Origin: CAKZLS01 sp963771545
Lineage (GTDB): Bacteria > Pseudomonadota > Alphaproteobacteria > Rhodospirillales > Defluviicoccaceae
Reading direction: 5' to 3'
DNA length: 64,000 nucleotides
Assembly (NCBI GenBank): GCA_963771545.1
Contig: CAVYTX010000002.1
Coordinates: forward strand, 2,418,001-2,482,000
In this document: one piece after another, positions 19,262 to 28,449 of the stretch
Position numbering within the stretch: position 1 is the stretch's first letter
How the letters are laid out: the number at the start of each line of letters is the position of its first letter
Notes under the pieces: generated by a model
The model's database searches: none
Seen by the model: the letters and a program-made list of their open reading frames with translations, nothing else
What the model was told of the DNA's origin: nothing
Translations under genes and position numbers: made by a program

Positions 19262-20590
19262 CTACCATTTTCTCTCGAACCGCTTGCGTAGAAGCACGGC
19301 CAGAGCGTTCATTATGATCAGAAACCCCAGCAACACCATGATCGCCGCCGAGGCGCGCTCGACGAACGCCCGCTCGGGGAGATCCGACCACAGGTAGATC
19401 TGCACCGGCATCACCGTCGCCGGATCCAAGGGCCCGCCCGGGATATCGACGATAAACGCGATCATCCCGATCATCAGCAACGGCGCCGTCTCGCCCAACG
19501 CCTGAGCCATGCCGATGATGGTTCCCGTAAGCATTCCGGGCATGGCCAACGGAAGAACATGATGGAATATGGTCTGAACCTTCGACGCGCCGACACCGAG
19601 CGCGGCCTCGCGGATGGATGGTGGAACCGATTTCAGGGCGGCGCGGCTGGCGATGATGATGGTCGGCAGCGTCATCAACGACAGAACCATGCCACCCACC
19701 AGCGGCGCCGACCGCGGCATCCCGAAAAAATTCAGGAAAACCGCCAATCCCAACAGACCGAAAACGATGGACGGAACCGCCGCGAGATTGTTGATATTGA
19801 CTTCGATCAACTGGGTCCACCTGTTCTTCGGGGCGAATTCCTCGAGGTAGAGGGCCGCCCCGACCGCCAGCGGAAACGACAACGCCAGGGTCGCCAGCAT
19901 GGTATAGAACGAGCCCATCAGCGCGCCCCGGATCCCGGCCAGTTCGGGCGACCGCGAGTCGCCGTTGGTGAACAAGGTTCGGTTAAATCGGGTCACCACC
20001 AACCCCCGCTCCTTCAACCGTTCGAACCACGCGATCTGCCGGTCCGTGAGCCGCCGCTCGGCTTCCCCCAGATCGGCGTCGATGTGCCCCTTGTTGAGTT
20101 GGTCCGCGTCGTCGGATGCATGCACCAGCAAGGAGACCCGTTGGCCGATGATCGACGGATCGTCCATGACCTTCTCGCGCGCGTCGAACGCGGCGCCCGG
20201 ACTGATCAGCGCCATCAGCGCGCGTTTCTCCCCGCGCGAAGTGACCTCGGGAAACAGGTCGAGCACCGCTTCTTGGATCACCGCTCGGTAGTTGGCGCGC
20301 GACAGCACCTTCGGATCGCGGGCTCCCTCCGGATCGATGTCCTGAGGGTATAGGGTGACGTCCAGGCGGATCATCGTTTGGGTAAAGGCCGGATAGCCGG
20401 TCCCGATGATGGTGACGAACAGGGTCGCCAAACACAATAGGGCGAATAGAATGGCCGCGATCCCATAGGCGCGAAATCGCTTTTCCGCCGCATATCGTCC
20501 CTTGAGACCGGCGGCCACCGCCGCCGACGCGCGGCGTCCCGCTTTCATGCTGTCGACCGTTGTCGAGTTTGATGTTGTGTCGTTACTCAT
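19262..20590 (-). CDS. pstA: Phosphate ABC transporter permease PstA, long form
   Basis: 442 residues, about 150 more than the E. coli protein. The extra length is a periplasmic insert after the first membrane helix (residues about 75-220), typical of alphaproteobacterial PstA. The C-terminal permease core has SIREAALGVGASKVQTIFHH and GMAQALGETAPLL, the PstA signature. It overlaps pstC by eight bases. Confidence 0.95.
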   Translation of the reverse strand: MSNDTTSNSTTVDSMKAGRRASAAVAAGLKGRYAAEKRFRAYGIAAILFALLCLATLFVTIIGTGYPAFTQTMIRLDVTLYPQDIDPEGARDPKVLSRANYRAVIQEAVLDLFPEVTSRGEKRALMALISPGAAFDAREKVMDDPSIIGQRVSLLVHASDDADQLNKGHIDADLGEAERRLTDRQIAWFERLKERGLVVTRFNRTLFTNGDSRSPELAGIRGALMGSFYTMLATLALSFPLAVGAALYLEEFAPKNRWTQLIEVNINNLAAVPSIVFGLLGLAVFLNFFGMPRSAPLVGGMVLSLMTLPTIIIASRAALKSVPPSIREAALGVGASKVQTIFHHVLPLAMPGMLTGTIIGMAQALGETAPLLMIGMIAFIVDIPGGPLDPATVMPVQIYLWSDLPERAFVERASAAIMVLLGFLIIMNALAVLLRKRFERKW

Positions 20591-21968
20591 ACTGCTCTCG
20601 ATATTTGTTCACCACGTGAAGCGCGATGACGTTGAGGACGAGGGTCACGCAAAACAGCAAAAGGCCGAGCGCGAAAGCCGCCAGGGTCTTGGGGCTGTCG
20701 AATTCCTGATCGCCCACCAACAGAGTTACGATCTGCACGGTGACCGTGGTCACCGCCTGCAGGGGATTGATCGTCAGATTGGCCGCCAGCCCCGCCGCCA
20801 TCACCACGATCATGGTCTCGCCGATGGCGCGCGACACCGCCAGCAACAGGCCGCCGACGATACCGGGCAACGCCGCGGGAAAGATGACCTTCTTGATGGT
20901 CTCCGACTTGGTCGCGCCCAATCCGTAGGAGCCTTCGCGCATGGACTGGGGCACCGCGCTGATCACGTCGTCGGACAGAGACGACACGAACGGAATGATC
21001 ATGATCCCCATGACTAGGCCCGCCGCCAACGCGCTCTCGGAGGCGACCGACAACCCAAGGGACTCGCCCCACTCCCGAAACAGCGGCGCGACCGTCAGGG
21101 CGGCGAAGAAGCCGTAAACCACCGTCGGAACGCCGGCGAGAACCTCCAGCATCGGTTTGACCGCCGCCCGGACGTTGGAGTGGGCGTATTCGGACATATA
21201 GATGGCCGCCAGCAACCCCACCGGCGCCGCCACGCACATGGCGATGAGCGAAATCAGCACGGTTCCGGCCAGCAAGGGAACGGCGCCAAAACGGCCGGAA
21301 CTTCCCACCTGATCGGCCCGCAGGGCCATTTGCGGGCTCCACTCCAACCCGAACAGGAACTCCAGCGGCGACACCATGGTAAAGAACCGCGCCGCCTCGA
21401 ACACCAGTGACAGAACGATCCCGAGCGTGGTCAGGATCGCGACCGTCGAGCAGGCGATCAGAACGACCGTAACCACCCGCTCCACATTGTTGCGGGCGCG
21501 AAGCTTCGGCGCGACCCGGTGCCGTCCGTAGGTAATGCCGGCGATGGCGACGGCGAGCACGGCCACGGCCAGCGCGATGGAACTGATATGGCGCAAGCCG
21601 TTCAGGCGGCCCGCGGCGGCCCGCATCACGGGATCGGCGCCGGCGCTGGTGATATTGCCATCCGCCAGGTTGCTGATGTCGTTGATCATCAGGCCCAGAT
21701 GCTGTGGAGGCAGTTCGCGAAGCAATTCCGGCAAGCTCGACACCAGCATCGCTTCGATGATGGCGGGCTCCAGGGCCAGCCACGCCCCGAGGACCAAAAG
21801 CGCCGGTACACCGCACCAGATCGCGACATAGTAACCGTAGTAACCGGGCAGGGAATGCAGCTCCCGGACCCGTCCGGAGACGGTCGCGACGGCCCTTGAC
21901 CGGCCCATGTAGAAGCCGATGGCCGTCAACGCGAGCAAGGTCGCCGCGATCAGGAAGGTTGTTGACAT
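20583..21968 (-). CDS. pstC: Phosphate ABC transporter permease PstC, long form
   Basis: 461 residues with an N-terminal extension of about 170 residues containing extra membrane segments and a periplasmic stretch, then the permease core with SMREGSYGLGATKSETIKKV and AVSRAIGETMIVVMAAG. The long form is shared with other alphaproteobacteria. It pairs with PstA in the inner membrane. Confidence 0.95.
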   Translation of the reverse strand: MSTTFLIAATLLALTAIGFYMGRSRAVATVSGRVRELHSLPGYYGYYVAIWCGVPALLVLGAWLALEPAIIEAMLVSSLPELLRELPPQHLGLMINDISNLADGNITSAGADPVMRAAAGRLNGLRHISSIALAVAVLAVAIAGITYGRHRVAPKLRARNNVERVVTVVLIACSTVAILTTLGIVLSLVFEAARFFTMVSPLEFLFGLEWSPQMALRADQVGSSGRFGAVPLLAGTVLISLIAMCVAAPVGLLAAIYMSEYAHSNVRAAVKPMLEVLAGVPTVVYGFFAALTVAPLFREWGESLGLSVASESALAAGLVMGIMIIPFVSSLSDDVISAVPQSMREGSYGLGATKSETIKKVIFPAALPGIVGGLLLAVSRAIGETMIVVMAAGLAANLTINPLQAVTTVTVQIVTLLVGDQEFDSPKTLAAFALGLLLFCVTLVLNVIALHVVNKYREQYE

Positions 21969-22044
21969 CGTGCTCTCTCAAAAAGACCCGACCGGCAGGG
22001 AGCCGGAACCACCCCTCTGGCTCCGGCTCATCTCTTCAGACTTC

Positions 22045-23076
22045 CTACATCAAATTATTGGTGAGATTGGTGGCGTCGGACCGGTACTTCTCCCGCTCCT
22101 CCTCCGGCATGGGAATGAGTCCCTTGTCGGTCAGATAGCCTTCGTCGCCCCACGCCTTGTCGCTGGTGAATTCCAAGAGATACTCCTTGATCCCCGGAAT
22201 GACGCCCGCGTGGGCCTTCTTGACGTAAAAGAACAGCGGTCGCGACAGCGGATAGTCGCCGCTGGCGATCGTCTCGAACTCCGGCGCCACGCCGTTGATC
22301 TTGCTGCCTTGAACCTTGTCGAGGTTTTGATCGAGGAAGCTGAACCCGAACACCCCGAAAGCGTTTGCATTGGCCTCGAGCTTACGGACGATCAGCACGT
22401 CGTTCTCACCAGCCTCCACATAGGCGCCGTCCTCACGGATCGAATGACAGACGGCCTTGTATGTGTCTTCGTCCGTTTTCTTCATCTCCTTGATGAAATC
22501 GAATTTCTGGCAGCCGCCCTCGAGCGCCAGTTCGGCGAAGGCATCGCGGGTGCCCGACGTCGGCGGCGGACCGAGAACCTCGATCCTGACGTCCGGAAGC
22601 GACGGATCGACGTCTTTCCATGTCTGGTTGTCGTTGGCCTTGAGGCCGCCCTTGCCGTCCGGAATGTCCTTGGCGAGCGCCAGGAAGATCTGCTCCTCGG
22701 TGACATCCATTTCCGGCGCCGCTTTGGAGTTGGCCATGACGATCCCGTCATAGCCGATCTTGACCTCGGTGATTTCCTTGACGCCATGCTCGGCGCAATT
22801 CTCCACCTCGGACTTCTTGATGGCGCGAGAGGCGTTGGTGATGTCCGGATGGTCCACGCCGACACCGGCGCAGAACAGCTTGAAACCGCCGCCCGTGCCC
22901 GTGCTCTCGATCACCGGAGTTTTGAAGTTGGTGGTTTTGCCGAACTGCTCGGCCACGGTCGTCGTGAACGGATAAACCGTGGATGATCCGACGACGCGGA
23001 TCTGATCACGCGCTTCGGCGGTGCCCGCGAACGTAACAGCCGCGAGGGCGGCGAGCGCCAGTGATTTCCTGATCAT
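22045..23076 (-). CDS. pstS: Phosphate-binding periplasmic protein PstS
   Basis: 343 residues with a signal peptide (SLALAALAAVTFAGTAEA). The mature N-terminus has VVGSSTVYPFTTTVAEQFG and ESTGTGGGFKLFCAG, which supply the Ser/Thr phosphate-binding loops. Late segments (FGFSFLDQNLDKVQG, YPLSRPLFFYVKKAH) also fit. The ATG at 23076 is preceded by GGGAGA. An upstream start at 23100 would place residues before the signal peptide. It opens the pst transcription unit and lies behind a probable Pho box. Confidence 0.95.
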   Translation of the reverse strand: MIRKSLALAALAAVTFAGTAEARDQIRVVGSSTVYPFTTTVAEQFGKTTNFKTPVIESTGTGGGFKLFCAGVGVDHPDITNASRAIKKSEVENCAEHGVKEITEVKIGYDGIVMANSKAAPEMDVTEEQIFLALAKDIPDGKGGLKANDNQTWKDVDPSLPDVRIEVLGPPPTSGTRDAFAELALEGGCQKFDFIKEMKKTDEDTYKAVCHSIREDGAYVEAGENDVLIVRKLEANANAFGVFGFSFLDQNLDKVQGSKINGVAPEFETIASGDYPLSRPLFFYVKKAHAGVIPGIKEYLLEFTSDKAWGDEGYLTDKGLIPMPEEEREKYRSDATNLTNNLM

Positions 23077-23187
23077 GGGGATCTCCCGTAATTGTCCCAA
23101 GAGCGAGGTGCTTTTGTTCAGTTCGCGCGGCCGAACGTGCCCTCGTCCTACGTTCGCCGCACTGCAACATAGCGACCCCCGGATTCG

Positions 23188-23220
23188 GATTTATGACGGT
23201 GATGTTAAAGTTTTGTGACG
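23188..23220 (-). promoter_or_regulatory. Probable Pho box upstream of pstS
   Basis: On the minus strand three 11-base direct repeats run in series: CGTCACAAAAC, TTTAACATCAC and CGTCATAAATC. Phase and composition match the PhoB-binding pattern (GTCAC/T, four-base A/C-rich spacer). A TATGTT at 23171-23166 could be the -10 element. The site overlaps the 3' end of phoR, so pstS can be induced separately from phoR. This rests on pattern only. Confidence 0.5.
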
Positions 23221-24458
23221 TCCGGGGCCTGGGTCCCGGGCGTCGCGGTCGGGAGAAAGACGGTCACGGTTGTCCCCACTCCCTCCCGGCTTTCGATCCT
23301 AATTTGTCCCCGGTGGCGACTGACGATGTGCTTGACGATGGCAAGGCCCAGTCCCGTGCCTCCGAGCCGCCGCGACCGGCCTTCATCGATCCTGTAAAAG
23401 CGCTCCGTCAGCCGCGGCAGATGAATGGACGAAATACCGTCGCCCCGGTCGGCCACCGACACGGAGACGCCTCCCCCATCGCCGCCGGGGAGCCTTTCCA
23501 CCGGTTGGACGGCAATTCGAACGGACGTGTCCGAGCGGCCGTACTTGATGGCGTTGTCCACCAGATTGTGAAACACCTGCGTGAGCTGATCGGTGTCGCC
23601 GGCCACGGCCGGCAAGTCATCGGGGCACTGGATATCGAAAGTCATCCCCCGGCCCTCGGCGCGCACCGCCAGGGCGTCGGCGACGCCGCTCAGGATACGG
23701 CCAAGATCCGCGTGGCCGCGGGGCCGCACGTGCTCGTTGATTTCCACCCGCGACAGCGACATCAGATCCTCGACCAAACGGGCCATGCGCAAGGCTTCGT
23801 CGTGCATGATACCGAGAAAGCGTTCGCGGGCGTCGGCATCGTCGCTGGCCGGTCCGCGCAGGGTCTCGATGAAGCCGATCAACGCCGACAGCGGCGAGCG
23901 CAATTCGTGGCTGGCGTTGGCAACGAAATCCGCCCGGCTCTGTTCCGCTTTCTTGGCCCGGGTTTCGTCGTGAAGCACGAGGATCACCCGCGCGCCCGCC
24001 GCGTCGCCGGGATCGGGAAGTCGCGCCACGTGAAGGGTAAATGTGCGAGGGACCGGCACCGGCAGGGTAATTTCCTCGGTGATCGACGGCGCCCCGGCGG
24101 ACACCGTATCCACGGCCGCGAGCACATCGGGATGGCGCAGCGACAGCGCCAGATCGCCGCCGAGCCGGCCCACGCCCAGCGCATCCCGCGCCGGTCGATT
24201 GGCGGCGACGATGGATCGCTGGGCGTTCAGCAGAATCACCGGATCGGGAAACCCCTCCAGGATATCGCCGGGAACCGCCGATCGCGCCGGCTCGGCGATT
24301 TCCGCTTCGGCGGTCTCGGGAAGCGCGCGGCGCCGGAGAAACCAAACGACCCCCACTACGAGGACCGCCGCCACGATAACCGCGGCAATCGGTTGGAAAA
24401 GGCCCGCGACGGTCATTGCGACGAGAATGCAAACAGCCGGCGCAACGCCGGCCATCAA
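23205..24458 (-). CDS. phoR: Phosphate regulon sensor histidine kinase PhoR
   Basis: 417 residues. Two adjacent N-terminal membrane segments are followed by a PAS-like domain (about 90-190), HisKA with the phospho-acceptor His in FVANASHELRSPLSALIGF, and HATPase with NLVDNAIKYG, DRGDGIS and GGTGLGLAIVKHIVSRH. It phosphorylates PhoB under phosphate limitation. Placement upstream of pstS fits the phoR-pst-phoU-phoB order known from Caulobacter. Confidence 0.94.
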   Translation of the reverse strand: MMAGVAPAVCILVAMTVAGLFQPIAAVIVAAVLVVGVVWFLRRRALPETAEAEIAEPARSAVPGDILEGFPDPVILLNAQRSIVAANRPARDALGVGRLGGDLALSLRHPDVLAAVDTVSAGAPSITEEITLPVPVPRTFTLHVARLPDPGDAAGARVILVLHDETRAKKAEQSRADFVANASHELRSPLSALIGFIETLRGPASDDADARERFLGIMHDEALRMARLVEDLMSLSRVEINEHVRPRGHADLGRILSGVADALAVRAEGRGMTFDIQCPDDLPAVAGDTDQLTQVFHNLVDNAIKYGRSDTSVRIAVQPVERLPGGDGGGVSVSVADRGDGISSIHLPRLTERFYRIDEGRSRRLGGTGLGLAIVKHIVSRHRGQIRIESREGVGTTVTVFLPTATPGTQAPDVTKL

Positions 24459-24585
24459 AGCCCAATTCTGTGTCGGTTTTGGCAGCGGGCAGGCCCCCGG
24501 TTACGCCGCGCTTCGATGGACGCGTTGCCGCAACACGTCCGAATTTACGCGCCTGCCGCTCTATATACCATCGATCAGCGATACT

Positions 24586-24604
24586 AACTCATTGTGATCG
24601 TGTT
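24586..24604 (+). repeat. Partial copy of a dispersed repeat
   Basis: AACTCATTGTGATCGTGTT closely matches GACTCATTGTGATCGCGTT at 32849-32867, inside the palindromic element of 32.8-33.1 kb. The rest of the phoR to diguanylate-cyclase gap shows nothing else. Confidence 0.4.
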
Positions 24605-24624
24605 ACCATCAATGGAAGTTGGCG

Positions 24625-25683
24625 CTACCCGCTGATAGCAAGCTTTCTTACTTTCAGATCGTGCTCCGATACGACCCGGTTGCGCCCACCGTTTTTGGCC
24701 GCGTACAGCGCGCGGTCGGCGCGTTCGATCAGGTCCTTGGGCTGCTCCATGAAATCGAAAACGGCGGCGCCGATGGATACGGTAATGGAGCCGAGGCGTT
24801 CGCCGGTCTTACGGTTGATCATCTCTTTCTTGGACAGTTTCTGTCGAATGTTGTCGGCGAGCTTGATGGCGTTCGCAATCTGGGTTTTTGGCAGGATCAC
24901 CGCGAATTCCTCGCCGCCATACCGAGCCGCCGTGTCCTGACCCTTCAGGGTGTCCTTCAGAATGGTCCCCATCAGCTTGATGACCTGATCGCCGATATGG
25001 TGACCATAGGTGTCGTTGACCTGCTTGAACTGATCCAGGTCGAGAATCAACAGACAAACGGGGGCGCCTGAATCCATCGCTTCCTGAGTCGCCTCGCGTA
25101 GCTTGAAATCGAACATTTTGCGGTTGGCGAGACCCGTGAGCGCATCGGTCATGGCCTCTTGGCGGGCGCTCTCCAGTTCGTGCTTGAGGGTCGAGATTTC
25201 GGCGGCCGATTCCTTGAGCTTCCGTTCGACCTCGGTGCTTTTTTCGACCATGGCGTGAGTTTGCGTCAGCACGTTGCCGATGACCGCTTTCAGGTCCTCG
25301 GTCTGCTTGATGCGCGACAGATCGCCGCTGGCGGTTTCCAGGGTTTGCCCGAAGTCGGCGGCGTTTTGGCCCGCTTGCTCCAAGGTCGCCATCACCGCCG
25401 CCAACTCCACCTCCATCTTTTGGGCAATCAGGTGAGACGGCACGGATTCATAAGGGCTGGAACAGAACTTCTGATAGACGGACGCGTTCTGCTCATCGGT
25501 GAATTCCTGATCGAAATCCAAAAGCAGATCCATCGTCATCTTGAGCTCCGGCGAGTCACCGGAGAAATAGGTGTACCAGATGGAAAAGTTGTTTGGCTGA
25601 GGCGCGATTCGCCGCTCTTCCATCAATGAAATCGCCATTCCAGCGTAGTCGGACGCTTGTTCAAGCGAATGCGCGTATTTCAT
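24625..25683 (-). CDS. GGDEF-domain diguanylate cyclase
   Basis: 352 residues. The N-terminal half is helical with a coiled-coil segment (VEKSTEVERKLKESAAEIST, about 150-180) and no membrane span, so it is cytosolic. The C-terminal GGDEF domain starts at DALTGLANRKMFD and has the active motif RYGGEEF. The inhibitory site normally RxxD is KGQD here, so product feedback may be lost. It should make cyclic di-GMP from GTP. The start at 25683 is preceded by a GGGGGAAG site; the frame to 25746 adds an unsupported leader. Confidence 0.93.
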   Translation of the reverse strand: MKYAHSLEQASDYAGMAISLMEERRIAPQPNNFSIWYTYFSGDSPELKMTMDLLLDFDQEFTDEQNASVYQKFCSSPYESVPSHLIAQKMEVELAAVMATLEQAGQNAADFGQTLETASGDLSRIKQTEDLKAVIGNVLTQTHAMVEKSTEVERKLKESAAEISTLKHELESARQEAMTDALTGLANRKMFDFKLREATQEAMDSGAPVCLLILDLDQFKQVNDTYGHHIGDQVIKLMGTILKDTLKGQDTAARYGGEEFAVILPKTQIANAIKLADNIRQKLSKKEMINRKTGERLGSITVSIGAAVFDFMEQPKDLIERADRALYAAKNGGRNRVVSEHDLKVRKLAISG

Positions 25684-25805
25684 GGCTTCCCCCGGATTGC
25701 GCTCAATCTGAATCAGCCGGCAGCATACGGTGGCGGTCATTAACACGACCTAAACGGCCCGCCCAAAATCGGATTAAAAGGAAGAGAAACAGAAGTAACC
25801 GGGCG

Positions 25806-25838
25806 CGTATCGATCACGTATCGATCACGTATCAATCA
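25806..25838. repeat. 11-bp tandem repeat, three copies
   Basis: CGTATCGATCA occurs at 25806 and 25817, and CGTATCAATCA at 25828. The last copy contains the stop codon of the thioesterase gene, so expansion or contraction could alter its end. Confidence 0.8.
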
Positions 25839-26345
25839 CTTGGGCCTGCGCACCCCCAATCCGATGGCGCGGCCGGCGCGCGACGGTCGTGGAAACGCCG
25901 AATGCTCCGCGACCACCCGCTCGATCCGTTCGGCCGCCGCCGGCGGTATCGGCGCGGTCCGGCGCGTTTCCAGATCCACGTGCAGGCACAAGACTTCATT
26001 GGTCGCAACCAATCCCTCGGTCCGATCGCCATGCATTTCATGAAACAGGATCAGTCGCTTGCCGTCGAAACCGAGGATACGGCTGTTCACGCGCAGCCGG
26101 TCGCCTTCATGGGCCTCCCGTTCGTAGGTGACATGCGCTTCGCCAACGAACACCGAGCCGCTGGTCCGCCGCCGATAGGCTTCGCCGAGATCGAGAAAAT
26201 CCAACACCGCGTCGGTGGCGTGATCGAACACCAGCACGTAAAAGGCTACGTTCATGTGGCCGTTGTAGTCGACCCACTCGGGCCGGACGGTTTCCGCGTG
26301 GAGCGAAAGAGGGGCATCGGTATGTTGAGGGTCGGTCTGAGTCAC
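25836..26345 (-). CDS. Acyl-CoA thioesterase, hot-dog fold (4HBT type)
   Basis: 169 residues with VRPEWVDYNGHMNVAFYV near residue 20, where Asp26 and the NGHMN segment form the active-site region of FcbC/YbgC-type thioesterases, followed by FVGEAHVTYEREAHEGDRL. It hydrolyses an acyl-CoA in the cytoplasm; the betainyl-CoA thioesterases share this look, but the substrate is not shown by context. It diverges from the FetAB-like pair. Confidence 0.82.
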   Translation of the reverse strand: MTQTDPQHTDAPLSLHAETVRPEWVDYNGHMNVAFYVLVFDHATDAVLDFLDLGEAYRRRTSGSVFVGEAHVTYEREAHEGDRLRVNSRILGFDGKRLILFHEMHGDRTEGLVATNEVLCLHVDLETRRTAPIPPAAAERIERVVAEHSAFPRPSRAGRAIGLGVRRPK

Positions 26346-26392
26346 GAGTTACGTCCTCCGAGGGGGTCGGATCGAGCGATGGAGCGGGCGCC

Positions 26393-27080
26393 GTGAGTAT
26401 GCCTCAAGAGATGCGGTTTGCCGAGACCGGCGCGGCCCCGCCGGCGCTCGCGTTCAACCGACTGCGGCGTCCGGGGCTCGAACCCGCGACCCTCGCCATC
26501 TCCGGCGGCGAGTGCGTGGCGCTGTCCGGTCCGTCGGGGGCGGGAAAGAGCCTTTTGCTGCGGGCCATCGCCGACCTGGACCCGTGCGAAGGCGAGGTTC
26601 GTCTCGATTCGGTCGCGCGCGACACCATGCCCGCCCCCGCCTGGCGGCGGCAGGTGATCTACGTCGCCACCGAGTTCGGGGTGGTGGGCCACGGACGTTG
26701 GGTCGCATTTCGAAAACCCGGATGCCGCCGCCAAGATCCTCGCCGAACTCGCTCTGCCGGACGAAGCCCTCGGCTGGCCGGTCGGCCGCCTGTCCACGGG
26801 CGAGCGTCAGAGGCTGGCGCTGGGGCGCGCGTTGGCGCTGAGGCCGCGGGTTCTGCTTCTGGATGAGCCGACCTCGGGCCTCGACCCCGAGTCTACATCG
26901 CGGGTCGAAGGTCTGCTTCATCGCGCGATGGCGCGGGGCGCGGCCGTGCTGATGGTCACCCACGACCGCGAACAGGCCGAACGCTTGGCGGACAGACAGT
27001 TCGTCATGAACCGTGGACGCTTGGCCCCAGCCGACGAAGCGGGGGCGGAGTCGGAAGCGAAATCGGGCGGGACCGAATGA
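26393..27080 (+). pseudogene. FetA/YbbL-like ABC transporter ATP-binding protein, frame broken by one extra G
   Basis: Both halves of an ATPase of about 228 residues are present in different frames. Frame 1 (from the GTG at 26393) has ALSGPSGAGKSLLLRAIADLD. Frame 2 has HFENPDAAAKILAELALPDE, RLSTGERQRLALGRALALRP and LLLDEPTSGLDPE. Removing one G from GGGG at 26678-26681 restores EFGWWATDVGSHFENPD, the expected family sequence. The gene overlaps the permease gene by four bases. The family (FetAB/YbbLM) exports iron or relieves oxidative stress in E. coli. An extra G in a homopolymer may be a sequencing error, so the gene could be intact in the organism. Confidence 0.8.
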
Positions 27081-27883
27081 CCTACATTCCTTTAAACTAC
27101 CTCGACCTCGCCCTGGCGGCCCTCTTGCTCGTGATCAACGGCGCGTTGTCCATCGGTCTGAAGCTGGGCCTGGAACGGCGGCTGCTCGTGGCGGCGACCC
27201 GCATGGTGGTCCAGTTGCTGCTGGTGGGTCTCGTGCTGAAGGTCCTGTTCGCGACCACGTCCCCCTGGTTTATTGGCGCCGTCGTGCTGATCATGGTGGG
27301 ATTCGCCGGTTACGAAATCACCGCCCGCCAGGCCTCCCGCTTCGGTGGCGCGTGGACCTACGGCATTGGCGCGACCAGCATGATGGTGGCGGGAATCAGC
27401 GTCACCGTTCTCGCCCTGACCACCCAGATCCGGGCCGATCCGTGGTACGACCCGCGCTACGCCATACCGCTCCTGGGCATGATCCTGGGCAACGCCATGA
27501 CCGGGGTCAGTATCGGTCTTGACCGCCTGTTGACGTCGGCGGTGCGCGAACGATCCGCCATCGAGGCAAGACTGTCACTCGGCCACGAGATGTCCGAGGC
27601 GATCAGCACCATCCGGCGCGACGCCGTGCGCGCCGGCCTGATCCCCACGATCAACGCCATGTCGGCGGCGGGTTTGGTGTTTCTCCCGGGGATGATGACC
27701 GGCCAGATCCTCGCCGGCGTCGATCCGGCGGAAGCGGTGAAGTATCAGTTGCTGATTATGTTCCTGATCGCCGGCGGAACCGGCCTCGGGGTGATGGTTT
27801 CGGTCTGGATCGCCGAGCGCCGGCTGACCGACCGGCGCCATCGACTCCGGCTCGATCGCCTGACGGGGATCAAGGAAAATTAG
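27077..27883 (+). CDS. FetB/YbbM-like ABC transporter permease
   Basis: 268 residues with about seven membrane segments and the family signatures ATRMVVQLLLVGLVLK, LLGMILGNAMTGVSIGLDRL and a late GLVFLPGMMTGQILAGVDP. It forms the membrane part of a two-gene exporter with the preceding ATPase. The YbbM/FetB family has been linked to iron homeostasis; the sequence here does not show the substrate. Confidence 0.88.
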   Translation: MTYIPLNYLDLALAALLLVINGALSIGLKLGLERRLLVAATRMVVQLLLVGLVLKVLFATTSPWFIGAVVLIMVGFAGYEITARQASRFGGAWTYGIGATSMMVAGISVTVLALTTQIRADPWYDPRYAIPLLGMILGNAMTGVSIGLDRLLTSAVRERSAIEARLSLGHEMSEAISTIRRDAVRAGLIPTINAMSAAGLVFLPGMMTGQILAGVDPAEAVKYQLLIMFLIAGGTGLGVMVSVWIAERRLTDRRHRLRLDRLTGIKEN

Positions 27884-27979
27884 TGGTCCGGGTATTGGCT
27901 GCCCATGGCATCTTGAATTTGGGCGATTCCCGCCGGGCGGGTATTCACCAGTGCGGAACGACTCGATTCGCGAGATTCT

Positions 27980-28344
27980 GGAATGACGGCACGTGAGCCT
28001 CTTGCAGAAATAATTTCCGATTCTTGTAGTGTTATTATAGACTTTTTCCCGAATAGATTGCTCGCCCGGCTCGGCTTCGAAACACCCGAAGACCGCCACT
28101 TCCGCCACCGCTCCGCCGCCGAACGCGTCGCCGGACGCCTCAAAGACGACCTCGGCGCCTCCATGGTCCGCGTCCGCGGTCACTCCAAGGTCCTCTGCCA
28201 CCTCGGCTTCGCCATCCTCGCACTGACCGCCCAAAACCTCCTTCGCCTCGCCGCTCCCTTACCTCAATCCACCCAAGCCGCTCAAAAACAAAAATAGCCC
28301 CGCTTAAATGCAGAATTCCGCAAGAGGCTCATTTGTCGTCATTC
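27980..28344 (+). mobile_element. Insertion-sequence relic with terminal inverted repeats
   Basis: TGAGCCTCTTGC-A-GAA at 27994-28009 is mirrored by the complement of 28315-28331 (TGAGCCTCTTGC-G-GAA). The similarity extends outward through GGAATGACG on both sides. Inside, an open frame (27983-28297) holds the C-terminal end of a DDE transposase: RHRSAAERVAGRLKDD, VRVRGHSKVLCHL and FAILALTAQNLLRL. The N-terminal catalytic part is missing, so about 340 bp of an old element remains, unable to move by itself. The remainder of the 27884-28449 interval holds no gene. Confidence 0.7.
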
Positions 28345-28449
28345 CGGATTTCCGCCGGGTCATATAATCCTTTGCGCTAGCGCACCTTCCGCGTGTATTG
28401 ATGGGTTTGAAATGCGCGAAGTAAATCAACCATATCGGGTGCACCGACC

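Noticed and set aside
26455..26500. Sequence resembling the antisense of a tRNA 3' half (GGGGCTCGAACCCGCGACCC)
   Set aside because: It encodes the normal FetA-family segment RRPGLEPATL ahead of the P-loop, and no cloverleaf with an anticodon arm could be built around it.
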